Positions 15,466 to 23,049 of a stretch of 34,519 bases of DNA are shown here, one piece after another; position 1 is the stretch's first letter, and every line of letters begins with the position of its first letter. Origin of the DNA: a virus. Position numbers and translations under genes: made by a program. A model generated the notes under the pieces. That model worked only from the letters and a program-made list of their open reading frames with translations. It searched no databases and was not told the DNA's origin. The DNA is taken from positions 1 to 34,519 of IMG/VR virus record IMGVR_UViG_3300020171_000640; one strand, written 5' to 3'.

Positions 15466-15484
15466 AAAAGGGGGATAAACCCCC
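15466..15484 (-). terminator. GC hairpin after major capsid gene
   Basis: In minus-strand sense GGGGG-TTTAT-CCCCC is followed directly by TTTT, seven bases after the major capsid stop. It is a perfect five-bp all-GC stem and has the form of an intrinsic terminator with a short T-tract, probably partial since the next gene is only about 20 bases away. It would raise capsid mRNA stability or reduce read-through. Confidence 0.6.
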
Positions 15485-15491
15485 ACTTGAT

Positions 15492-16361
15492 TTATGATGT
15501 AGTTATCTCGCAAGTTGCGTAATCACGTAGTGATTCTACATCAAGTCTCATTGTAATAGCAGCACCCTGCATATCAAATGTAGGTAAATCAAAGTTTTCA
15601 ACTGTTATATCCCTTTTATAAGATACAACGTATGAATTACTTCTATCTATTACATATGCGTATTTACAATAAGTAGTCGGTGTAGGTGTCGCATTCCTGC
15701 TAAATCTAACAACGTTCATACCGAATATAGTACCAAGGAAACCGGATTTCAGCATATCTGTATTACCAGCTTTATCTGCTTCTACAAACGTATCTATATT
15801 CCTAAGGTCTTGTAGAACCTCATCGCCAACTAGAACATCTGTCGGTGTATAATCGTATCTTTCAAGATAGTTCATCGCTTCTGCAATATTTGCTATCGTA
15901 ATAGCTGCGCCGCCTGTTACAGCGTTAGTTGTAGAATGCAGTTCTGCTATAATCAGTTCTGTTTCTTTCTCTGCCATTCTCTTACCTGCGTATTTAAGAT
16001 GTCTGCTGAATAAGTCAAACTGACTGTCTTCCATCATCTCTCTTGTTATTCGTACAGCTACACCGTATTTAACAGGTTCAATCGTAACAGTCGTATCGTA
16101 TTCAAGTGCATCCATCGGAATTTCTGCACCTTCACCGACTAACCTAACGTTCATTGAATCTGCCTTGATAAGGTCTATACTCCAACTTGCACCCAAAGTC
16201 GCTGTCTGAGCAGGAGTCTGATAAATCGCTGCAAGTTCTTTAGGAAGTAAATGTTTATCAACTTCGTCAATAAGGACAGGCATGATAAGTTTCGGTATAA
16301 GTAAAGTACCGGCTACACCAGTGTCCCGTGTTATATATTCTTGTATTCTATTAAATGCCAT
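15492..16361 (-). CDS. HK97-fold major capsid protein
   Basis: A 289-aa protein. Signatures of the HK97-type capsid family include an N-terminal helix with IPKLIMPVLIDEVDKHLLPKE, the VGEGAEIPMDALEYDTTVTIEP loop, KYGVAVRITREMMEDS, an ITIANIAEAMNYLERYDYTPTDVLV helix region, and a C-terminal VESLRDYATCEITTS. It is the shell subunit; there is no long delta domain, so scaffolding probably comes from the protease C terminus. ATG 16361 is chosen because AGGTGA precedes it at the usual distance; a GTG at 16370 lies within that site. The gene is followed by a strong GC hairpin. Confidence 0.85.
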   Translation of the reverse strand: MAFNRIQEYITRDTGVAGTLLIPKLIMPVLIDEVDKHLLPKELAAIYQTPAQTATLGASWSIDLIKADSMNVRLVGEGAEIPMDALEYDTTVTIEPVKYGVAVRITREMMEDSQFDLFSRHLKYAGKRMAEKETELIIAELHSTTNAVTGGAAITIANIAEAMNYLERYDYTPTDVLVGDEVLQDLRNIDTFVEADKAGNTDMLKSGFLGTIFGMNVVRFSRNATPTPTTYCKYAYVIDRSNSYVVSYKRDITVENFDLPTFDMQGAAITMRLDVESLRDYATCEITTS

Positions 16362-16371
16362 TTTATTCACC

Positions 16372-16821
16372 TTACAAATTTAAAGCGACAAGACAATAGT
16401 CTTCGCTACCTGCGTTAGTCAGTGACCTTCCGATTATACCAATATAACCAGAACCAACTGCCGTTGTTGCAAGTCCGAGAACTGCGTCTGGTAATGTAAG
16501 ATTTGTAACCAACATACCGCCAGATATTGCTCCGCCTGCTTTAATTAAATATGTACCTCTTGTTGCGATAGTAACAAGGTCTTCAGAACCAGCGTTATTC
16601 AATGCGATACCATTACACATACCCCATTTATCGCATAGCGCTATTTCCAAGTCACCGTCTGCAAAGCTACTTGCCTGCGAACCGACTTGTGCTGTACTAT
16701 CTGCACCTGAAACGTATACGAACTGACCGCCCGATATTGTTTCTCTTGCTTTACCTGTAAATGTACGCGGATTCTCCCCGTCCCATAGACAGACTGCCCC
16801 TAATGGATTTCCTACTGCCAT
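16372..16821 (-). CDS. Capsid-associated DUF2190-like decoration protein
   Basis: A 149-aa protein with AVGNPLGAVCLWDGENPR, ETISGGQFVYVSGADS, an ALCDKWGMCNGIALNN segment, TIATRGTYLIKAGGAISGG and a C-terminal GYIGIIGRSLTNAGSEDYCLVALNL. The order of glycine-rich beta motifs (ISGGQFVYV, G-x-Y-L-x-A-x-G) is that of DUF2190-type head proteins encoded between the prohead protease and capsid genes of many siphoviruses. The likely role is cementing capsomers. It sits in exactly that place, with GAGAGGCGATAAAG before ATG. Confidence 0.65.
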   Translation of the reverse strand: MAVGNPLGAVCLWDGENPRTFTGKARETISGGQFVYVSGADSTAQVGSQASSFADGDLEIALCDKWGMCNGIALNNAGSEDLVTIATRGTYLIKAGGAISGGMLVTNLTLPDAVLGLATTAVGSGYIGIIGRSLTNAGSEDYCLVALNL

Positions 16822-16823
16822 CT

Positions 16824-17777
16824 TTATCGCCTCTCAATTGTAAAAGAGCCGCCTTTTATGCTACCATAACTTTCAACTATATTATATGATGCACTTTCGT
16901 CAACTTCTTCTTCGTCTTCTGCTTTAGCAGAACCAACTATCTTTTCTGTTTTTACTTCTTTAACAGCTTCAACAACTTTTACTTCTTTTGTCTCTGCTTC
17001 CTTAACTGATTTTAATGCTTCTGCTACTGCTTTAGCAACTATATCAGCGACCATTTCCTTTGTAATAATTTCAGTTGTTTTAATTTCAATTTCTTTAGGT
17101 TCAACTTTCTCTATTACATGTGTTTCTTTTGTTTCTATAATATTCACCTTTTTTAAATCTAATGCTTCGTTTAGTGCAATACCAAACGTAGCGCCTTCGT
17201 CAGCACCTACTGCAACTAAACTTAACTCTTTAAAAGTAATACCTCTCATTATAAGCGAATTATCAGTTTCATCTTCTTCTACAGATGCAACCATTGCGCC
17301 TACAGAGACACTATTCACTCTACCGTCTTTTATCATTTCTTGTGTTTGTTTGTCTATAACTTTAGCACGGAAACTTACTTTCTTATCTGAATATAATCCT
17401 TCTTTTACTCTACCTTTAATTGCATCTACTTCATTTCTATGGTCTACCAATAATGGTACACCAGTCAATGTATTCGCAGATAATTTAAGTTCTTCATCTA
17501 AAAATTTATGATTGTTTCCAGTTGTTGTCGCATTTATAGCTATTCCTTCTATAAAGAAACCTTCTTCTTTATTAGATTCTTCTACTTTTGATTCTATTAT
17601 AGGAACACTATAATTGAATTTAATCATTTCTTTCTTTCTAAGTTGTCCATAACAAATAGCAGAACGTTGTTTGTTGTCAGGGTATTCTTTGTTCATTGTA
17701 GTGTCGCCCATGCACCTGCTTATAAAATCTTTATCAACTTCACCTTTCTTTGGTTTCGGTATCGGTATTTCAATCAC
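16824..17777 (-). CDS. HK97-type prohead protease with scaffold tail
   Basis: Up to 317 aa. Residues about 14-48 form the N-terminal module FISRCMGDTTMNKEYPD-QRSAIC seen ahead of many prohead proteases. Residues about 70-200 carry the protease fold, with the likely catalytic His113 (LLVDHRNEV) and Ser156 or Ser158 (GRVNSVSVGAM). Residues about 220-300 are a charged Lys/Glu/Val coiled coil, probably an internal scaffold that is cleaved on maturation. The only canonical start is GTG 17777, buried in the AGGTGATT ribosome binding site; ATA at 17768 is correctly spaced and would give MPIPKPKKGE, the usual kind of N terminus in this family. I list the GTG coordinates but favour ATA. Confidence 0.75.
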   Translation of the reverse strand: MIEIPIPKPKKGEVDKDFISRCMGDTTMNKEYPDNKQRSAICYGQLRKKEMIKFNYSVPIIESKVEESNKEEGFFIEGIAINATTTGNNHKFLDEELKLSANTLTGVPLLVDHRNEVDAIKGRVKEGLYSDKKVSFRAKVIDKQTQEMIKDGRVNSVSVGAMVASVEEDETDNSLIMRGITFKELSLVAVGADEGATFGIALNEALDLKKVNIIETKETHVIEKVEPKEIEIKTTEIITKEMVADIVAKAVAEALKSVKEAETKEVKVVEAVKEVKTEKIVGSAKAEDEEEVDESASYNIVESYGSIKGGSFTIERR

Positions 17778-18130
17778 CTTATTAAATTATTTATAATATC
17801 ACTGTTGCCAGTCAAAATTAAAATTATAGTTCCTAAAATAGTTAAAAGTAAAATAAATTTAATTACTATTTCTTTATCAACTTTCTTATCGTTTTTTTTA
17901 CATAATATTGTTTTAATTTCAGTTATATCGTTTCTCATTTTCAAAACGTTATCGTCTAATTTATTATTAGTTTCCTTTATTGACATTTTGATTTCATTAA
18001 TGTCATTTGTAATTGATTTCATGATAATACTACACATTTCTTTTGACATATAATCTGTTTTTTTAAACATACAAGCATCTTTCGTAACGTATCTATCGTC
18101 AAGTTCAGTATAAGGTCGTTTGGGTTTCAT
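17774..18130 (-). CDS. Coiled coil plus membrane helix protein (XhlA-like)
   Basis: A 118-aa protein with a basic N terminus, a long coiled coil (about 28-80, KSITNDINEIKMSIKETNNK onward) and a single C-terminal membrane helix at about 90-108 (IKFILLLTILGTIILILTG). This layout is that of haemolysin XhlA-like small phage proteins, which work at the membrane during lysis, but it lies between portal and protease rather than in a lysis block. It could be a lysis helper, an anti-host membrane protein or an assembly anchor. Its final codons form the AGGTGATT site for the protease gene; the stop overlaps the protease GTG by four bases. Confidence 0.5.
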   Translation of the reverse strand: MKPKRPYTELDDRYVTKDACMFKKTDYMSKEMCSIIMKSITNDINEIKMSIKETNNKLDDNVLKMRNDITEIKTILCKKNDKKVDKEIVIKFILLLTILGTIILILTGNSDIINNLIR

Positions 18131-18385
18131 CTAGTCACGATTTATACTTCTTTTAACGCGGGTGATAATATTCTTATCTTCGCCAACTTCATTTAAATTA
18201 GGTTCTATGATAGGATTCAATATCCGTTCTCTAGTTAATTTAATAAATTCAGATTCTTCTGAAATAGCAGTATCGCCAATTAGTTGATATGTAATATCGC
18301 CACTGTGTTTTGAACGAACTATACTTTGTCCCGTTAATGGGTCTATTAAAACGCCACGACCTTTTAAGCCAAGTATTTGTCTCAT
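18131..18385 (-). CDS. Unknown 84-aa protein in head module
   Basis: A small charged protein (MRQILGLKGRGVLIDPLTG, then SGDITYQLIGDTAISEESEF and a basic end VKRSINRD). No family is recognised and there is no Cys, membrane helix or signal. Its ATG follows GGAAGAATAAAA, which comes from the end of the 48-aa zinc protein, and its stop abuts the next ATG, so it belongs to the portal-protease transcription unit. Confidence 0.5.
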   Translation of the reverse strand: MRQILGLKGRGVLIDPLTGQSIVRSKHSGDITYQLIGDTAISEESEFIKLTRERILNPIIEPNLNEVGEDKNIITRVKRSINRD

Positions 18386-18388
18386 TTT

Positions 18389-18535
18389 TTATTCTTCCAT
18401 TATCAGTTTCTCTTTCGCTTTCTTTATTCTAGTCTGTAATTCAATAACGCATTTTCCACATAACCACATACCGCTAACTAATGCCAGTGCTGGTTGTCCA
18501 CATTTCTGACAATCAGGTTTATTAATTATATTCAT
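18389..18535 (-). CDS. 48-aa zinc ribbon protein
   Basis: A small protein: MNIINKPDCQKCGQPALAL, then MWLCGKCVIELQTRIKKAKE and end LIMEE. Two CxxC pairs (CQKC and CGKC) spaced about 18 residues apart make a minimal treble-clef or ribbon zinc site followed by a basic helix. Its ATG overlaps the portal TGA by four bases (ATGA), a coupling used widely in this genome. A nucleic-acid or protein docking role in head assembly is possible. It is too short for most gene lists but well supported by overlap, motif and frame. Confidence 0.6.
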   Translation of the reverse strand: MNIINKPDCQKCGQPALALVSGMWLCGKCVIELQTRIKKAKEKLIMEE

Positions 18536-19806
18536 TTAAACAACTTTTTATCTTTTTTCGGGTCAACCTGCGTTCCGGTATTATCCCGCGGTTGTTCTTT
18601 TTCAGGCGGACTTAAATAATCGCTTGCGTTTTCTAAATTAAGTAATTTAGCGATTTCAAGTTCTGCCATTTTTCTTAATGGGTCTGACGTATTCATCGTT
18701 TCTATTAATTTAGTTAGTTTTTCAAGTCTGTTATTTATCTCTTCTTCGCCCGGTAAATTCCAACTAAACTCAACTTCGTCAAGACTACCTGATTGCTCTA
18801 ATATCGGTTTAAATATATGTTCTTCTATTATACTTTCAATCTCGTCCTGAATTGCGCCTATCTTTCTTTGAAAGGCTTCTAATTGGACTTTAGCTAATCC
18901 TTCTGGTATATTACCGCCACCGAATAATACTATCGGAATTTCAAGCCCGTAAGCGAACATTAACATATCATGATTAAGCGTGTCTGTAATATTTTTACCT
19001 ATTTCGCCGAAATCTATTACTTTCATGTCAACATTAGAATCTGTTACCCATTCTGTTTTATTAGTCATGAACTGTAGATTCTTTTTAAACGTATCAACGC
19101 CTGCCGCGTCTATCATCTCGCCGTCACGACCTACTTTAACGTGTATAGGCGCACCAGCTTTTCTGCTGATTAATTTATGTAATTCCTCTTCGTTTAAAAT
19201 CAGGTTCTCTATAACACGTTCGTTTTGCCATATTATTCCAATACCGTACGGGTCGCCTGATATTTTATTGATAGCCAGATGCGCTATTTCCATTGGCTTA
19301 AATGTAATTAGTTTAGAACTAGACCTTGAAAACCGTTTTAAATCGCTGGACCATTGGTTGTACTCAATTACATTACCTTTCGTGTCTCGTTTAACATATA
19401 CGTTATTTGCATTTAAAACTTTAATTTTTCTATTAAGTAAGTCTATTTCTAAAAAACCGTTTCCTTTAGTTAAACTTTCTCTAATCCATTCTCGTAATAC
19501 AGTTGCGAAATTCGTGTTCTTTACGAAATCAGATATTAGTTTATTCGCTTTTTTAGTTTTCGTCTTGATTGCGAAATCGCCAACTATAGAATCAGTAAAT
19601 TTATTAATAGCGCTAGTTACTATTCCAACAGATTTATATATCTTTTCCATATCTTCAAATCTGAACGGATGTTCTGCGCCAAGTTGTTTCGGAAAACTAA
19701 TCGGAACGTCTCTAATTTCGCCCTTGAAACTTTCTTTTATCTCGTCTTTGATTGAAATATAACCGTTTAAACTAGTCTGTTTAGTTTCGTTTTTGAAAAA
19801 AGCCAT
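18532..19806 (-). CDS. Portal protein
   Basis: A 424-aa protein with the features of HK97/SPP1-type portals: PFRFEDMEKIYKSVGIVTSA near the N terminus, IRESLTKGNGFLEID, a RKIKVLNANNVYVKRDTKG wing segment, FKPMEIAHLAINKISGDPYGIG and a helical DEIESIIEEHIFKPILEQSG, with a final Lys-rich tail. It forms the dodecameric DNA gate at one vertex. It follows the large terminase by 70 bases, and a BRE/TATA-like element lies in that gap, so portal may begin its own transcript. AATAGGTATTTTA precedes the ATG. Confidence 0.8.
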   Translation of the reverse strand: MAFFKNETKQTSLNGYISIKDEIKESFKGEIRDVPISFPKQLGAEHPFRFEDMEKIYKSVGIVTSAINKFTDSIVGDFAIKTKTKKANKLISDFVKNTNFATVLREWIRESLTKGNGFLEIDLLNRKIKVLNANNVYVKRDTKGNVIEYNQWSSDLKRFSRSSSKLITFKPMEIAHLAINKISGDPYGIGIIWQNERVIENLILNEEELHKLISRKAGAPIHVKVGRDGEMIDAAGVDTFKKNLQFMTNKTEWVTDSNVDMKVIDFGEIGKNITDTLNHDMLMFAYGLEIPIVLFGGGNIPEGLAKVQLEAFQRKIGAIQDEIESIIEEHIFKPILEQSGSLDEVEFSWNLPGEEEINNRLEKLTKLIETMNTSDPLRKMAELEIAKLLNLENASDYLSPPEKEQPRDNTGTQVDPKKDKKLFK

Positions 19807-19862
19807 TAAAATACCTATTTACAACTATTAAAATCTTCCTATATATAAATTGTTTCCATATC

Positions 19863-19880
19863 TTTATATATGTTTGCTAA
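19863..19880 (-). promoter_or_regulatory. BRE/TATA-type promoter upstream of portal
   Basis: In minus-strand sense TTAGCAAACATATATAAA, overlapping the large terminase stop codon. Purine/A-rich GCAAAC followed by a TATATAAA core is the arrangement of an archaeal BRE plus TATA box. Seventeen of 18 positions match the element at 23050-23067. Transcription should start about 25 bases downstream, leaving a leader of roughly 35 bases before the portal ATG. Confidence 0.55.
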
Positions 19881-21235
19881 AGTGCTATATGTGGTGTATA
19901 TGGTTTCTTTAGTTCAAATATCATTCTCATCATTAATGCATCGCCGTAATCTGTACTTCGCCCTAACGTTTTCTTAATATCCTCTTTTGAAACGATATTG
20001 AGTTTACCGTCTTTATCAGGGTCTTTTTGTTTTATCTGTTCTAAATCTTCTATTATTTTAGTTTTAAAAATAAGCGGTTTAATAGAAATAAGTCCATTAT
20101 TTACTAATTTAGCGAAATAGAAATAACATTGGCTTTTAAGATTTAAATAATTATGTTTAGGAGGTGTTGAATAAATACCTTGCGGGGACTGTTCTATCTT
20201 GAGTTCAAGCGGTCTTGCGTTATTTATAAAACCTCTGACGCCGTGCATTTCGTCAATCAAACCGCCGCCAACACCGTCTTCGTCTATTACTACATTATAA
20301 ACAGGTATTTTATAGACATTAATTAAATTCTCTAATATTAATCTCGTTTCTTTAATAGATTGTTTCTTATAAGTAAATATTTTTTCTACTGTAAAATCTT
20401 TCCAAAGTATTATAGTCGTAACGTCATTACCGAATCTAGCTATATCTGCTGAAATGTAATATTTACCGAAACTACCCGGCAATTCTTTACCGAACATTTC
20501 AATTATTTTATCGTAGTTAAATAAATTAGTTAAATCTTCGTCGTATTCCCAATTACCGTAAAGAAGCCGTTCTTTACTTACTTTATCTAATTTCTGTAAG
20601 TTTTCTATATAATATTTAGAAATAGACTGATTATCTTTAGCTAATGCCTGTAGAAATTTTCTGTACGAAACTAACGTACCAGATTTATACGGTTTGTAAA
20701 AATCGTAATATAAAAAGTTCTTACTGGGATTTGAACATATAAGTATCTTTGGAATAAGTCCAAACTCTTCCAGTTTATATCTAATCCTTGATTTGCATAT
20801 ATTAAACGCTTTAAGCGTAATCTGTGCACCTTCGTCTATGAAAACACCGGTAAACTCACGACTACCCAAATCTGCGAATTCAGGGTCGCTCGGATATTCA
20901 AATAAATCCTTTAAGTAAATTACGCTACTATTATAGAATTTAATCGTACCTTCTATTTGGTTATAATTATAACAACCAGATAATTTCCATTTTGTACAAA
21001 TCTCAAAAAAGGTTAATAATGTACTGTCTTTAAGCGATTTAAGTACCGCTCTACCCATCAGCCATCTTGAACCGGGATATTTTAAACAATTTAAAATCAA
21101 CCATGCACAACCAAGATAAGATTTTCCACCGCCTGCACCGCCACCGAATAATAATTCGTTCGTAGTATTATCTTCTAATATTGATAATGCGTCATATTGT
21201 TTCTTAGTAGGTTTCCAGTCTATATCAAGGTTCAC
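19877..21235 (-). CDS. terL: Terminase large subunit
   Basis: A 452-aa packaging ATPase-nuclease. Walker A is GGGAGGGKS in the first 50 residues, Walker B VFIDEGAQI, and the coupling motif ICSNPS; the C-terminal RNase-H-like nuclease shows SADIARFGND, VIDEDGVGGG and DYGDALMMR, giving the expected acidic residues. It pumps DNA through the portal and cuts it. I start at GTG 21235 (MNLDIDWKPTKKQYDAL) since GAGTGAT precedes it and it falls four bases after the small terminase stop; the longer frame to 21277 would overlap that gene. An ATA codon directly before the GTG is a further candidate. Confidence 0.9.
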   Translation of the reverse strand: MNLDIDWKPTKKQYDALSILEDNTTNELLFGGGAGGGKSYLGCAWLILNCLKYPGSRWLMGRAVLKSLKDSTLLTFFEICTKWKLSGCYNYNQIEGTIKFYNSSVIYLKDLFEYPSDPEFADLGSREFTGVFIDEGAQITLKAFNICKSRIRYKLEEFGLIPKILICSNPSKNFLYYDFYKPYKSGTLVSYRKFLQALAKDNQSISKYYIENLQKLDKVSKERLLYGNWEYDEDLTNLFNYDKIIEMFGKELPGSFGKYYISADIARFGNDVTTIILWKDFTVEKIFTYKKQSIKETRLILENLINVYKIPVYNVVIDEDGVGGGLIDEMHGVRGFINNARPLELKIEQSPQGIYSTPPKHNYLNLKSQCYFYFAKLVNNGLISIKPLIFKTKIIEDLEQIKQKDPDKDGKLNIVSKEDIKKTLGRSTDYGDALMMRMIFELKKPYTPHIAL

Positions 21236-21239
21236 TATA

Positions 21240-21605
21240 TCACTCTGGTTTATGAATAGTAACGTTAATAGATTCAACTCGTTGGTCTATATTCTGTTTA
21301 GAACCGAATATCGTTCTATGTGCATCTGCTAATGCACGTATTAATTGAATCTGTAAAGCTGGTGTTAAATCATCTCGTTCACTTAATACTTTTATCATTC
21401 TCATTATAGTAATAGCACTTGTAGTCGGATTAGTTGCAAGTTCAAGCGCTTTCTGTTCTATTTTATTAGGTGATGCTCTTTTTATACCTGATATTTGTTG
21501 TGCTATTTTTCTCTTATCGCTTGAACTGCCTTTAACCTTAGCTCTAATATCGTCACTATATTTATCTCCTTTTGATTTTAGTGGAATTAGATTTTTCGTA
21601 TTCAT
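21240..21605 (-). CDS. Probable terminase small subunit
   Basis: A 121-aa basic, helical protein directly upstream of the large terminase, the standard place for the DNA-recognition subunit. It begins MNTKNLIPLKSKGDKYSDDI and carries KRKIAQQISGIKRASPNKIE, a helix-turn-helix-like stretch TTSAITIMRMIKVLS and LTPALQIQLIRALADAHRT. The family cannot be stated from sequence alone. A short GAGT site precedes its ATG, and its last codons overlap the upstream part of the longer terminase frame. Confidence 0.55.
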   Translation of the reverse strand: MNTKNLIPLKSKGDKYSDDIRAKVKGSSSDKRKIAQQISGIKRASPNKIEQKALELATNPTTSAITIMRMIKVLSERDDLTPALQIQLIRALADAHRTIFGSKQNIDQRVESINVTIHKPE

Positions 21606-21632
21606 ATTAAACTCTTTTATATCTTTGATATA

Positions 21633-21815
21633 TTAGATACAGTTCACATTTTTTGCAGATTTGCCTCTACTGTTCTCGGTTGGTTCAAATTCAACTTTAT
21701 CGTCTTGTTTTATTTCACTATTTAGTTCGCTTATATGGAAGAAATAATCATTTCCATCGTTTCCGCTAATAAATCCGTATCCTTTTTTACTATAAAATTT
21801 TACTATTCCGTTCAT
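21633..21815 (-). CDS. Cold-shock domain protein
   Basis: A 60-aa single cold-shock domain with both RNA-binding signatures: KKGYGFISG (RNP1) and YFFHISELN (RNP2), opening MNGIVKFYS and ending in a typical basic strand. Such proteins bind single-stranded nucleic acid and melt RNA structure. The sequence is compact and complete. AGAGGATTTA precedes the ATG, which overlaps the neighbouring stop by one base. In a virus, a role in early mRNA handling or DNA-packaging accessory activity is possible; its location between regulatory-type genes and terminase is unusual. Confidence 0.85.
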   Translation of the reverse strand: MNGIVKFYSKKGYGFISGNDGNDYFFHISELNSEIKQDDKVEFEPTENSRGKSAKNVNCI

Positions 21816-22006
21816 TAAATCCTCTTCTTTTCTTTAAATTCTATTGGTTTTATATAAGCTTTACTTATTTTTTCAAATAATCTATTACATCCTTTACATT
21901 TATAGATTCCTTTATGGATAACATAGTCAAAACTAAATAAACTTATTTTCTTACCGCAACCATAGTCGCACCAAAAAGTTTTAGCTTTTTTGGTTTTTTT
22001 TTCCAT
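21815..22006 (-). CDS. 63-aa zinc-binding protein
   Basis: A basic protein with CDYGC and CKGC pairs: CxxxC at about residues 13-17 and CxxC at about 37-40, in a Lys-rich frame (starts MEKKTKKAKTFW, ends EFKEKKRI). A single zinc ribbon with basic flanks suggests nucleic-acid binding. Its ATG follows AGGTATATT and precedes a run of nine A (GAA AAA AAA ACC), a place where polymerase slippage may occur. It overlaps the cold-shock gene start by one base. Confidence 0.55.
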   Translation of the reverse strand: MEKKTKKAKTFWCDYGCGKKISLFSFDYVIHKGIYKCKGCNRLFEKISKAYIKPIEFKEKKRI

Positions 22007-22013
22007 AATATAC

Positions 22014-22538
22014 CTATTTATATAGTTCGCTTATCTTTTCTGTTTCTGTTTTTTCTTTAAAAGATACATTTTCATATTGCGCTTTACAACGTTTCACTGC
22101 ATCTTGTTCATTTTCCATAATAGATATATTATACATTCCATCAACACCGTAATTTTTATATTTATATCTGAATACTTTAACAAATACATCAAAAGGATGT
22201 TTTTTACTTGCATGTGAATCTCGTTGTTCTATTATTTCAATCAGTTTAATATTTTCAGGCGAACTATATTTTTCCCAATTGATTTTAATCGGTTTAATTT
22301 CGTCTGGTTTAACGAATCCGTTTTTTCGTACTGATTTTTTAACTTCTTCTTTGTAATATTCGTCAAAGTCGTCCATTGCAGCTTTCTTGAAGAAAGGTAT
22401 TTTCTTATTAGTTTTCTCTTCTCGTTTAGTTGCAAGTTCTGCTAAAAAAACAGTCTTTGCATCCTTTTTACTATACGGACCGATATCTTTGAAGTCACGC
22501 TGTTCATCTACTGTCGGGGGTCTGAATATTCCTGCCAT
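22014..22538 (-). CDS. Unknown 174-aa charged protein
   Basis: A Lys/Glu-rich protein (MAGIFRPPTVDEQRDFKDIG, ... KYSSPENIKLIEIIEQRDSH, ... VFRYKYKNYGVDGMYNISIM) with no recognised domain, Cys cluster or membrane helix. Its predicted alpha-beta pattern and neighbourhood just before the packaging genes suggest a DNA- or terminase-associated function, but nothing decisive is visible. AAGGTGATTAA precedes the ATG and lies in the last codons of the coiled-coil gene upstream. Its final codons (SELYK) contain a TATA-like string that I do not take as a promoter. Confidence 0.55.
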   Translation of the reverse strand: MAGIFRPPTVDEQRDFKDIGPYSKKDAKTVFLAELATKREEKTNKKIPFFKKAAMDDFDEYYKEEVKKSVRKNGFVKPDEIKPIKINWEKYSSPENIKLIEIIEQRDSHASKKHPFDVFVKVFRYKYKNYGVDGMYNISIMENEQDAVKRCKAQYENVSFKEKTETEKISELYK

Positions 22539-22542
22539 TTAA

Positions 22543-22830
22543 TCACCTTGTTTCTATACCGTTTTTAATCTGGTCTTTTAGATTATTTATTGTATTAGTT
22601 TTATTTTTTAGTTCGCTTTTTAGATAATCCATTGTCTTTTTATTATCGTTTTCCTTTTTCTTTTTAATATAAGGTTTAATAAATTCCTGATATTCGTCTT
22701 GTGCTTTTTGAAATTCTATCGTCTTTTCGTTAAATTCTATATTTTCGTTTAGTTCAACAATTTCTTTTTCAAGTCGTTCTATACCTTTATTTGTACTATC
22801 TAACTCATCAGTTTCTAACTTTCTTTTCGT
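22543..22830 (-). CDS. Coiled-coil protein lacking a canonical start
   Basis: An open frame of 95 codons: begins with codons for TKRKLETDELDSTNKGIERL, then EKEIVELNENIEFNEKTIEF and a long Lys/Glu coiled coil ending KNGIETR. There is no ATG, GTG or TTG before a late ATG at codon 67. The 64-aa gene upstream ends inside this frame (its stop at 22808-22810). Either a +1 shift from that gene, an AUA start at 22782, or a sequencing or indel event explains it. Composition and continuity leave little doubt that it is coding. It could be the C-terminal part of the 64-aa protein. Confidence 0.5.
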   Translation of the reverse strand, partial: TKRKLETDELDSTNKGIERLEKEIVELNENIEFNEKTIEFQKAQDEYQEFIKPYIKKKKENDNKKTMDYLKSELKNKTNTINNLKDQIKNGIETR

Positions 22831-23002
22831 TTAAATCACCTAAATACTTTTCGTCTATTAATTCTATCTGTAAATCAATAGCTATCCTACAATATATATC
22901 TGGTTTAAAATCCGGATGTTCGTTAAAAAATTCTATTTGTCTATTATTAAACCCGATACTTCTATTAGTTATTTTTTCTCTAAAGTCAACAATTTTTCCC
23001 AT
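22808..23002 (-). CDS. Unknown 64-aa protein, first gene after a promoter
   Basis: A 64-aa protein: MGKIVDFREKITNRSIGFNN, RQIEFFNEHPDFKPDIYCRI, AIDLQIELIDEKYLGDLNEK and end KVRN. Helical with a possible regulatory fold, but no family recognised. It is the first gene after the BRE/TATA-type element, with GGTGTA before its ATG. Its 3' end overlaps the +1 frame of the coiled-coil ORF, and the two may be one protein joined by a +1 shift. Confidence 0.5.
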   Translation of the reverse strand: MGKIVDFREKITNRSIGFNNRQIEFFNEHPDFKPDIYCRIAIDLQIELIDEKYLGDLNEKKVRN

Positions 23003-23049
23003 TACACCACATTAATTAATTAATCCTAATATTATATTGGTTATACAAG

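Noticed and set aside
18980-19762. Long plus-strand ORF (260 codons)
   Set aside because: It lies wholly antisense to the portal gene, whose protein is recognisable, and has no ribosome binding site; it reflects codon bias of the real gene.
22013-22027. TATA-like string GCGAACTATATAAATAG
   Set aside because: It encodes SELYK-stop of the 174-aa gene and lies so close to the next ATG that a start 25 bases downstream would fall inside that gene.
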